NCBI GenBank assembly: GCA_030435675.1
Contig: CM059624.1
Span: 6,162,769-6,226,768 of the forward strand
DNA length: 64,000 nucleotides
From: Steinernema hermaphroditum
Taxonomy: Eukaryota; Nematoda; Chromadorea; Rhabditida; Steinernematidae
Reading direction: 5' to 3'
Below, piece after piece: positions 14,301-24,165 of the stretch (the stretch's first letter is position 1; each line of letters starts with the position of its first letter). The translations under genes were made by a program, and so were the position numbers. The notes under the pieces were generated by a model. That model saw only the letters and a program-made list of their open reading frames with translations. It did no database searches and was not told where the DNA came from.

Positions 14301-17300
14301 TCCATAAACACGAAAAGCCCATCCCGATTTTACCGTTTTATGACACTTAATCCCGAAGGTCGCACTCCATAGCATCACCAGATTTGAATGATATCCTACT
14401 AGTAGGCATTATTTATGTCGTTATCATCCAACATCACTCAATCGCCACATCAAAAAACAGAATTTGCGTATTATCGTCAGACGGCTGACCGCTTTATTGT
14501 TTTTTTTTGAGGAAATGATTCCATGGTTTATCAGGAATCAACCTGTCTTATTCACAAGGGATTCAAAAAAGAGTTTTAAGACAGCAATCATGTCTACGTT
14601 TAGCGGTTCATCTTACTGGTAGGAGGACAAGAGGACCGTTCGTCTTCTGTCTACAGAAACGTTTCAGCTTTGCCCAACCCTCAAAAACGAGCCCTCTCGT
14701 TCTTGATCTCCACGTGGGGCATCGCATCTACTATACGACTACGACATAAAAACATCGCGCGAACGCAATTAATTTGTTTTGCACCCGAAGCCTCCTGAGC
14801 CGGGGCGCGAAAAATAGGCGTTAGGCGTGCAAGCGCTGCAGAAGCCCATAAACATAAGGAAATATGCAATTCGGGTGTATAGACTCTTTCTGACGCTCCT
14901 CAACTACCGTATCCGGCCATTGCTTGTGAGCTCTTGGGCAGGGGTGTAATTGTCGCCCTGATTACCGTAGTCGCATAAACAAAGACGCCGTAATCCAGCT
15001 CTCGCTGCTAATTATGGGTCGCAATTTTCGCTTTTTCAGAATTCCGCTAATCGGTTATTTTGTTGCCAAGCAGCGGGATCGCTAGAAGCGAAGGCGACGC
15101 GTAATTACGGTAGAAAAGGGGGTTGTAAGAAGAAGAAGCAGAGAGACAAGAGGCCCTGATTTGGTGGCTGAGTCCCGCGGCGATTGTCTGCAGACAGAAC
15201 ATTGTGGGAGTCATCAACAACAACTCTTCGCGCACTAATTGAGTTAAGACGGTGTGGACAAGCAGACGGAGCAGGCAAATCGCGCCATCGTTTCTTCGAG
15301 ATCTCCAGGTAGAGACGTTCTAGATGTCCTGTTTTGATACTCCCGGAGGTACAAAGTCACGTTTCTTCCCAGAAATTCCGTTCGAGACCCAAACACCCAT
15401 AATCCCGGTCATTATTCCCACAAAATCAGCCCTCTACGTCCCATCATCTCCCCTCCATAATCGCTCCTGATCCACTTTTACGTCAACGTCCCGTCCTTCT
15501 TCGCCCTTAGCCCCGTAAATCTCGACCGTTCGTCCTCATCCTCTTTTGCCTGATCGCCGTTCCCACAACGAACTAATCATGTTTCAAACGTTGAAAACAT
15601 GTTTACACTGGTCTTCCACGACGGCGTTAGGCGTGTGCGCCCCCCGCGGGCCCGGCCACTTTCCGAATAATGAAATAACCATTAAGAACGTTTCCCAAAA
15701 CGAACACGCAGTGTAAACACGACGGCGCCGTGGGGCCGGAATTCGTGTTCTTCCCGGGGGCCGACGACGGCACTCCTAACAAAGACGATGCCGAAACAAT
15801 GCCGTTTTCGGGCTTCTTCCCGCGAAGAATGGATGTTGTGCGAAAACGACAGATTTGGACGGAGTTTTCGAGTTGCGGAGTACGATTTGTTTTCGGCCGA
15901 CAAGCAGGAAGTGGTTAGGAAGGCGCGATTTGAGTGGGCATGTCGAGGGATTTGCGTTGAATATGCAGCAATGCGTGAAAAATGGAAGCAGGGTGACGGT
16001 ACAAACGACGACAACATGGTATTTTGAATTTGAAGGGACTTCCAGAAGAGTGCCCGGAAGTGGTGAATGGGATTTGTGACACAAAAAGAAAAGTGATATT
16101 TGGAGCTGGAGACTGGAAAGGGAGTGATTTCGAGGTAGAAAGTTCTGTTTTCTGTAAGAACACGACCGGTATAGTTGTCTCGTTCTAACGAAATGGACCG
16201 GCTCTCCTTTGAAGTACAGACGTAGACAAGCTTCAAGAGAGCGCCAAGATGTATTTGTATTCGCGGTCGTATTCGCCTAGATCTTCGAATGTTTCTTTTT
16301 CGGAATGACGAGAGTTATGTTTTGACGACAGAATGACTAAGCGGTTCTAATGGTTTTCGTGAACGGCCCCATCGTTTTCCTCGAAATTTCAATTCTGTGC
16401 GCACTCCGTATGCGGTGATTTAATTTTTTGTCGCCCAAACCACTTTTTGCGGAAGGAGCTTCTCAAGAATTTAACGAATGCATCCGGTCTTCTTCGAAAT
16501 GTCGCATCATGCGATCCACAAAATCTTCGCTCATGATCTTTTAATGACTGCCGCGATGCTCGCCTGCAGCCTCTTGTTCCTAGTCTTCTCTTCTCGGCAA
16601 ACAACCTCTTCTTCTCTTTTCTGCAAATTCCGACCAAAGACCGCTCTCCATCATCATGCAAGAACGCCTTCTGGCGACAACACGGAGCAGCCTTCCTACG
16701 TGCGCCCGCCCGTCTCACTACGGTAGTCATGTGTGGTCGTCTATCCGTAGCCTGGCGGGGGTACGGTAGCCTACGTGCTGACTCATAATTGTGGCAATTC
16801 TCGAGGCGTTTCGGCGAAACCATTAAAATTGCGCGACTTTCTATTTCGGGGCGTCTGCAGCTGCGCGTGTGCAGACGTGTTTTTCGCATGTATGCGCGAG
16901 AAGGAGGTCGTATAGTTGATCCCGAGAGCAGTGTTCGTTTGCTTGTTTTTGGGTCGGAGAGCAGAGCCCGAGAGCAGAAACATCGAAGAGGAGTTTCCGG
17001 AGGGCCGAACGGACCGTTTGAATATTGATGAGCGCCGCGGTGACTGATTAGCGAGTCATGCTTTTTTGTTTGTTTTGGGAGAGTGGCCATCGGCTGCAAA
17101 AACACGAAGAAACAGGGGCCCCGGACGGAAAGGGCGTTCGGCGAAGGGGGACACCGCTGTGGTGGGGCAAAACAACTCGAGGAGATTAGGACAATTGGTT
17201 CCTCGTGGAATGTCCTATCGAAGAGAAAGAGTGCATGGGCGGCAAAATAAGTCTATTAAGGTGGGAAGTGTTTGTGTGGAAGGAGGCGAAGAAACGTGAA

Positions 17301-20300
17301 AAGAGGTGGATGGGACCGAACAAGGTGAGTTGGGCTAGCGGAGCAACAGATGATGAAGGTATGACTGGCCTAGATTCTGATCTTTGACTCAAAGAAGCAC
17401 TGCAGTCCACAATCATATACTGCTCCGCTTCCAAATCAGCCAAATCAAGGGCGAAAGAATCGTGAATTGGCTAAAGGAGAATCACGAAAAGAGAGGGCTA
17501 ACAACTGTTTATGAAAAATTTAAAAATTACGTTAAGGTCACCACAAAAAAAAGAACTTCTGACCTTCTTGAACGGTCGAAACGGAAACAAAGAAGGAATC
17601 TAACTACTCTGTGTACTTATACATCGACATCGTCATTTCAATTCGGACAATATCAAATTCACACGGTTGGTCTCGAACACTCAAAAGTGGAAGAGAATAA
17701 CAGAAGTTCGTTCTTCTGATCTCGCGTGAACATCCCACTTTGAGCCCAGTTTGGCCCAGCTGATCCCATAGTACTTTGACCTTGTTTCCATAATTGGTAA
17801 ACACACCGTGATTCACAGTCTTTATTTAAATGACCTCTCCTTTGGACCCGATTTCTGGCCCTCTATGCCTGCACACCCCTCCCGAAAAGCGCCGATTCGT
17901 CTTTTGTCCCATTAACTCATCAAAAACGATGTCGAACATGACGCTTTGTCGTGACGTTTCCTTGCGAAGAACTCGTTTGTGACAAAAGAAAGCGAGAAGC
18001 AACAAATGGCGTCTTCCGTGACCGTAGCCGGTTCTGTTCCAGCGCCGCGCGAATTTGCGAATTAAGCGATGATCTCATATTTTGTGGCTAAGTAGAAATC
18101 ACACGTCGGCGACGTCATGGGAATTGACGCTAAGAATAGGCGATGAGGCGGATACGGTAGGCGTCAACCCTATGTGACATATGCATAATTGCGTTGATCA
18201 TTGCTCGCAGAGACAGCTGGAATGGGAAAATATGACATTAGTGAGGGGATACGGTAGTCATGGGAGCGAGCAGCGAGGATATATACGAATACTAGAGACA
18301 AAGGAGCCAGTTATGTTAAAAAATGTAAATCGAGAAACAAGACCATGTAATGAATGAAATAAAAGCTCACGAGAACACATGAAGAACAAGAAACAGTTAT
18401 CGTAAAGAATCAGAAAAAAATAATGTGCATAATTCAGGATTTTTGTATTCCTAAAAGTGACTCTCTTCGATTGTTTTGCCCACTCATCTATATAACTCGT
18501 ACTGATAGAATGCATATAACCACGGCTGCGTGATGTACATTATTGCAAAAGGCGAAAAAAGAAATGAATAATACTAAATCAGATCATCCCGAGACCGGGT
18601 ATTAAATTTGAAAGTTATTTAAATTTTTTTATATTTATTAAAAAATAGAATAAAGAAAATAAACAGTAGGCCTAGGTGAGTATGTAAACTGCAAAAAATA
18701 TAGCTACTGTTTACCCCTAGTCTCGGGACGATCTACATGTTTGATCGCTTCCTTCTTAGAGTAAAAATGTCACTAAAAATTCACTGAAAGATTGTTTCCT
18801 ACCGAAAACATTTTGAAAAAAATAGATATGCGTGAAACGATTTTGCTGACTCAGATAGACGAAGTAGCTTTTCAAAATTAGGTCTTAATCGGAAGTTTGA
18901 CCGCTCCCTTGCAAATTTCCATGATCTAACTATCCAACACTTCTTAAAGCTGTGTCCACTAACTATTAAGAAACAAAAGAAACTGAAAACTAACCCCTAA
19001 AATTCGTAATAGTACATTAAATATCGTTACAAATCGTTACATGTTTGACCTTTGTAAAATTTTATAGTAATCTAAATATCCAACCCAACAAAGCGTGGAT
19101 TATCTTCAATAATGAAGTAAAAGAAGCTGAAAACTGAGTCCCTCAAATTTGGGATAAAACCACATTAATTCATCACCCTTTCTTCTTTTTCTTAAAGAAT
19201 CCAAGTGAAAAACGAGATCAGAACAGCTTAAGATTGGCTTCTTTCACTAGCTTCTGATCGCGCACCGTTACGAGGTCGAAAATGCGAGTTTTTCGAATGT
19301 TTTTTTTTTCTATGACCTTCAAACCACACTTTACTTATTGGACGATACTGATATTATTTTTTTCTGCGATTTTTTCCGATGTTTTTCGGATAAATAAACG
19401 TGCTGTTCACTAATCATCAGTTTTATGTTATCCAGAAGACTTTTGATCACTCAAAAGCCATGCATAGAACTCATTTTTCATACTCAGAAGCTCACTTATT
19501 TTCGCCGAAACGAAAACGTGCAAAAGCTTCGGATCCAAATATCCAAGAGCTCAAAAAGGGACTACACAGAGGGTTTGCAGAGGAAGTCGACGTCAGGTAA
19601 TAGGACACCCCATAAACACTTCCACTAATTCGTCGTTCCGAAAGCCGAAGCGATTATTCCGCCTGGTCAACACGCCTAATCCTCGCATCACAACACGGAA
19701 ATAGTATAGCGAAAGCGGCGATCGGGCAAAAACTAGCTGGATTCGCGCCGAGCCTATTTCCGTCGTGCGCATTCGTAAACAACCTGGCGGCCTCGGGCAA
19801 ACAAGGGCGTCGTCCCATCGATTCCCTCAGATTACCCTCCGCGTACTGTTTCCATCGCAGTTTCCTCGGCGTCGCTGCGTGTGGTGCGCAGAGTCCCGTG
19901 GGAGCCAATCTATTAATTGTTTTGGCTGCCGCCGCGAATGCATCTCGAATTAGCAGAGAAGTCGTTTTTCTATTTGCATTTCGCCGAAATTCTCCAAAAT
20001 TGTTTGCGACTTAGTCCGTCTTTTGGGGACGAGCAAAGACCGGCGATGTTTTCGCGCTGCAGAAAGCAACCCTTCCGACGCAATCACGCGGATTCGACGC
20101 GGCTATACGACAGCAGAAGACGGAAGTGAGGATTCGGGGGCGCCGTGGAGGCACAAATGGGATTATGGCGACGTGGGGGGACGATGCGAGCACAGTTTCA
20201 GAGTTGTCAACAATTTCGCAACTTTCAGTGAGTCACGGGGGAGTACGGTGGCGTCGCGGAAAGAGGCAATTAGGGAACAAAACGCAGGGATTAAGCGGGC

Positions 20301-22446
20301 GCTTCCGAGAAGCTGACTCAGGCGTCGAGAAGCCTCTCAGCCTGTTTCCTGTAGTGCCGAAGGTGGGCAAAGATCAAGAGCGCGAGGGAACAGCAAAACA
20401 GGAAGGGACCAAAGCGAAATGTGACTTTGGAGGACAGTGTGAGTGCTTGGATTACAGGTCACTGTGTGTAAGATAGGGGATTTTGTGTTACATTCCTAGA
20501 AGTCATTCTCATCGATCCGCTCATTCATATTTTAAGCCATATTGAACGGTTCGAAGTTGTAAAAGCCGAAAACCTAATTCATCCAATCAAATGACCTACA
20601 CCCAACGATAAAAAGTTGAAAATCGAATCGATTCGTCCAGTCCTGCTTCTGGTCGACTCAAAAGGATGGATAAACTCACATATATCGAATTAGCGGCATA
20701 TGTATTACTCGGCTTTGTGACTGGTCACCTTTCGTGACTCATAAGGAATAAAGAATGTTTTAATTATGTTTCGTATAATAATCGTAATGGTTGGAGTGTT
20801 AGTGATTCCGAGAACACAATCTCAAAGATCGCTTCTTCGTTCTATTCTGACGTAGGCAGTCATTCATAAAAGCGACGTAATCACAAAGGAATCCAATTTG
20901 TAAAAATTCTAGGAAACACGTGGGCCTTGCGAGTCTTCTGCAAATCAAAAGTAAACTTCAAGCCCTACAGTAACTGCATGTGGAAGGCGTAGATAAGAAT
21001 AGAAGAGGATGTAGGAGAGGATCAGTGTGATCATTCCAAGAAACACCACACTTCGTAGACGACAACGTGAATCCCTACAGTCCCTTCCTGTGAAACTCGG
21101 ATTCGCCCTCTGTTTTCGAAGAACTTCTTAAGATGACGTTCTGCAGAGAGACCTTTGGTTCATCTCAAATGTTTGTCACTGTGAGCCTCCAAGTGCAGAG
21201 CCTCGGGGCATCGATGCAGAAAGCGCATCCAATTTCCTCGTTTCGTTTAATGTTTTGCTCCGGGTACAATGCGCGAAAACAACATTTGCATGAGCAGATC
21301 ATGGAAGTGAAAGGACACGCGTGCAATTGCAGAAAGACCAATAGGAAGGGGAAAGATCGTGATCTCTGAGATCACTCTTTGGCACCGAATGACTACCTGA
21401 AATCGGAAATGAAGATAGCGGCAGGGTCAGAGGTGTACTTTGGGGCTATTTTATTCCAGAGCAAAGTGGAGTTCTCTTTGACTGGTACAAAAGAAGAAGA
21501 ACTTGTTGGTCTCACGGTCTGATACTGATACACATAGAAAACGGAACTATCATTTTTCTCAGGCGTGATCTAGAGGGGTCGTGAAACTGTCACTTTTTGG
21601 TGAACAAATTTGATTCGGTTTTCCGTTTTGGAACATAACGAATCTTGCCTTGACCAGGAAGCTCGTAAATTATGATGCTGTTGAACCAAAATGTTGCTGT
21701 TGCTGATTTGTGGAATTAATATCACGCTAACCTCTGGATCAATCCCTCTGGATCTCTGATCAGAACACCGCTGGCGTTCTCTGAAAGTGGAGTTCTCTTC
21801 GACTGGTGTAAAAGAAGAAGGCCACGAACATCTCTATTGCTTGACGGGCATAATGACTTGCATAGAAAATGAAGCTATCATTTCTCGGGTGTAGATCTAG
21901 AGGGGACATGAAACTGTCACTTTTTGGTGAACAAATTTCATTTGGAGTAAGATTCAGTGAATGGTGTCCGTTTTGGAACATAGCGAAAAATGACTTTGAA
22001 CAAGGAGCTCGTTAATTATGGTGTTGGTGCAAGAACCAAAGCTGGGAAAACCTTGAAGTTGCTGATTTGTGAAATTCATGGCTCGGTAACCTCTGGATCT
22101 ATCTCTCTGGATCTCTGATCAGAACACCTCTGACCTTGCAGCATCTCCACCTCTTCCAATCACGCCCACTTTGCCCAAAACTTGCAAAGTTCGTGCAAAA
22201 CCGACCTCCTTTGACGCGGGACCCGGAGTTGGAGTCGGAGTTCTGCTCCTCGGAGTCGTTGTCGTTTTCCTGCTCGCCGACCTCCTCGAGCTCGTGGAGT
22301 TGCGTGTTGAGGACCCGTCGCTTCTCCACCAGGATACATTTCTCGCACGTGCAGTTCGCGTAGGCGCACTCGCACTTGTGGTTCTTCCTCGGTTCGGTGA
22401 GACCGTGGTTGAGACATCGCTGGCAGAAGTACACTCGTTTGTTCAT
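6191..22446 (-). CDS. dmd-3: Transcription factor with two DM domains, DMD-3-like
   Basis: Four exons on the minus strand: 22206-22446, 8237-8337, 7357-7543 and 6191-6723. Phases agree and the sum is 1062 bases, 353 residues from the ATG at 22446. The first DM domain has zinc ligands C8, C11, H14, H23, C27, C32, C34 and C37. An acidic linker (about residues 54-76) follows. The second DM domain has C86, C89, H92, H101, C105, C110, C112 and C115. A basic helix follows (RRRQRKD, residues 133-139), then a Pro/Thr/Ala/Ser-rich tail. DM factors bind DNA in the minor groove and control sexual differentiation. In C. elegans only MAB-3 and DMD-3 are well known for paired DM domains; the second domain here (GQHGRKSRLKGHKRSC) fits DMD-3 better, from memory of the family. 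DMD-3 drives male tail-tip morphogenesis. An upstream in-frame exon (24004-24165) may extend the N-terminus. Confidence 0.8.
18581..18734. repeat. Inverted-repeat element, about 154 bp, MITE-like
   Basis: The left end (18581-18600, AGATCATCCCGAGAC...) and the reverse complement of the right end (18715-18734, AGATCGTCCCGAGAC...) match at 17 of 20 bases. The interior is strongly AT-rich. There is no coding capacity and no clear target-site duplication. It could be a small non-autonomous transposon or just a hairpin. Confidence 0.45.
21463..22128. repeat. Tandem duplication of about 310-345 bp inside the DM gene intron
   Basis: Copy 1 is 21463-21769 and copy 2 is 21784-22128. Both begin AAAGTGGAGTTCTCTT, share AACTGTCACTTTTTGGTG in the middle, and end GGATCTCTGATCAGAACACC. 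Copy 2 contains small insertions. The second copy ends about 77 bases from the 5' splice site of the long intron. The copies have diverged noticeably, so the duplication is not recent. Confidence 0.8.
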
Positions 22447-22451
22447 CGTGC
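22206..22451 (-). CDS. dmd-3: DM gene exon carrying the first DM domain
   Basis: This exon holds the whole first DM domain and the acidic linker. The acceptor GTTGCAG ends at 22452, leaving five bases before the ATG at 22446. The donor GGAG|GTCGGT, with the last exon base at 22206, is phase 1. It joins the acceptor TTTAG|AGCGCG at 8337 to make a Glu codon, giving the junction VKG-E-RVPNCQKC. The frame stays open to 22099, but those codons are intron. Another donor-like site (AAG|GTCAGA near 22141) would put the second DM domain out of frame. Confidence 0.75.
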
Positions 22452-23381
22452 CTGCAACGTTTCACCTACAGTAACTCGAGGATATTGCAGGCGAGCGCAT
22501 AAGCCGAATGTTTGCGCGAATGTCGGAGTTTTTGGGTGGACTTCGACACTGCTATTGTTAGAAGTGATCTTTTGTCGGACGATCTGGGTACGGTAGAATG
22601 GACGAAGAGCTATTTTTTAGAAGAAATGATCGCTTAAAACTGGCCACACCACTGGGAAGACAACGAGAAATGCAGCTATCATGAAAAGCTCACCACGGCT
22701 ACCTTAAAGGGCGGGCACTTGCCGATGTAGCTACTGTATTTTGTAGTTATTTAAGTTATACTTCTGAAGTTTTGAACCCCTATTATATAAACAAAAAAGG
22801 GTAAATCCAATACATATAATACATATAATAAGCTCGATTTTTGAGTTATCCGGGAATCCGAAAATGAACCTGGAACGTACTGAACTACACGGGTACGCGC
22901 CTACTACGGTAGGACCTTTTTGAGAAGAAATGTACACTTCCAAGTGACGAAACCTTGACTTACAGATACCGTGCACCGTTTGGAAGCTAACAAGACACAC
23001 TTAAAAGTGATGTTTTGAACGAATCGCAGTGTATCGGTTTGTACAAACATCACAAAACAGCGGAAAAGCCCTTCTCTGTAGTGACCAATATTTACGTAAT
23101 CCCCGAGTGATCAGTCGAGTCATCTCTGTTTGCTGAACCAAAAATGGCGTCCCTTGTTTGCTTTTGTCCTCGATATGACGACGACTGACCACTCCGTTGC
23201 TATTTTACAAAACAGCAGATTACGGTAGGAGAAGAAATGTACCCAACCTTAGAAGGACACCAGCACCCAGTACTATCGAGAAATGTATTTGCTCTGTTTT
23301 GATCGCTTAAAGTGCGCCTGAAGAAAGTTTCTATTCCGGGAAAATAACGTCAAAGCTCTTTTTTTTGTACCGTAAATGCAG

Positions 23382-23760
23382 AAAATATTTCGGATATACA
23401 TACGAAAATACGAAAAAGCGTTTATTTTGATGTTTGATATTGTTTAGTTTTACAGAATTTTTGTTAAAGTGATGCGATAGACTTCGGTGGAGTAAATCAA
23501 CAGTCAGATCTAATTTGTCTTCAAGGTGTTCCAGAGGTCCCACAAAATATTTCGGATATACATACGCACAAAATACGAAAACGAAAATTAAATATACGGT
23601 TATTTTGATGTTTAGCTTTGTTTAGTTTTGCAGAATTTTGGTGACAGCTTTGGTAGACTAGATCAACAGTTAGAAGAAAAAAAGAAACCCTACAAATAAT
23701 ACGCTGCATCGGCCCCTAAGTACAGTTACTATCTCAGTCTCAGGTGTTCCGGAGGTCCCA
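23382..23760. repeat. Tandem duplication, units of 161 and 217 bp
   Basis: Unit 1 is 23382-23542 and unit 2 is 23544-23760. Each starts AAAATATTTCGGATATACAT and ends AGGTGTTCC(A/G)GAGGTCCCA, with shared TTATTTTGATGTTT segments between. It is AT-rich and non-coding. It lies in the proposed intron between the upstream exon (24004-24165) and the first DM exon. Confidence 0.75.
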
Positions 23761-24003
23761 TTTTTTTGACCCTTCCGTCAAGCATTGAAAAACAAATAAA
23801 GCCGACCACTCGAGAGAGGTAGACCGGTCCGAAAATAACATTTATTTGCTACTTTATGTGTTTGCAGAAATCAGACGTCTCTAGTTATTTCCGTCTACTG
23901 TCTGGGAGTGATTTCCCTATGTGTAGTACACATATAGCTCATGCGAATTTTCACTTTCACTCAATCGTATGGAGTGAACGTCGACCGTATCCCTGATCCT
24001 TAC

Positions 24004-24165
24004 CATTCATCGCGAGTTTGTCGCTGGCTGAAGAGGCGGGGGTGGCCGAGAGACCGCCGAGAGTGACGAGTGGAAACGTGTCGTATCTCAGCATGATGTC
24101 ACGGAGCGTCTGCTGCAGAAGGAGGCCAGGTTGGGCGCCGTGGCTGCTGAGGGAGTGGAGAGTCA
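24004..24165 (-). CDS. Probable further 5' exon of the DM gene
   Basis: This is an open segment of 162 bases bounded by acceptor GATTTTAG (just above 24165) and a strong donor AATG|GTAAGG (last exon base 24004). It enters and leaves in phase 1. Joined to the first DM exon at 22451 it reads in frame ...LAMN-G-T-M-N-K-R straight into the DM domain. The residues include LLLQQTLRDIMLRYDTFPLV and a Ser/Ala-rich stretch, and look like protein rather than random sequence. Translation could start at the internal ATG (MLRYDTF...), at the downstream ATG at 22446, or in an exon not found. A preceding exon ending in A would create a split ATG at its first codon. Confidence 0.45.

Larger units (their letters stand above)
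8338..22205 (-). other. 13.9-kb intron between the two DM domains
   Basis: This intron of the DM gene has donor GTCGGT at 22205 and acceptor TTTAG at 8338. No nested gene was recognised on either strand. The longest open frame is 238 codons (16389-17105, minus) with no family resemblance. The intron contains many TACGGTA copies, several GTAAACA forkhead-type sequences (pair at 11304-11318, another at 11417), TGACTCA sequences, a hairpin-type inverted repeat (18581-18734) and a tandem duplication next to its 5' end (21463-22128). Very long introns in worm developmental regulators often carry enhancers; that role here is inference. Confidence 0.6.

Noticed and set aside
22099..22205. DM exon 1 continued to the stop at 22099
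   Set aside because: Only the donor with last exon base 22206 brings the second DM domain into frame with a sensible junction. The trailing residues have no domain character and run into a duplicated intronic repeat.
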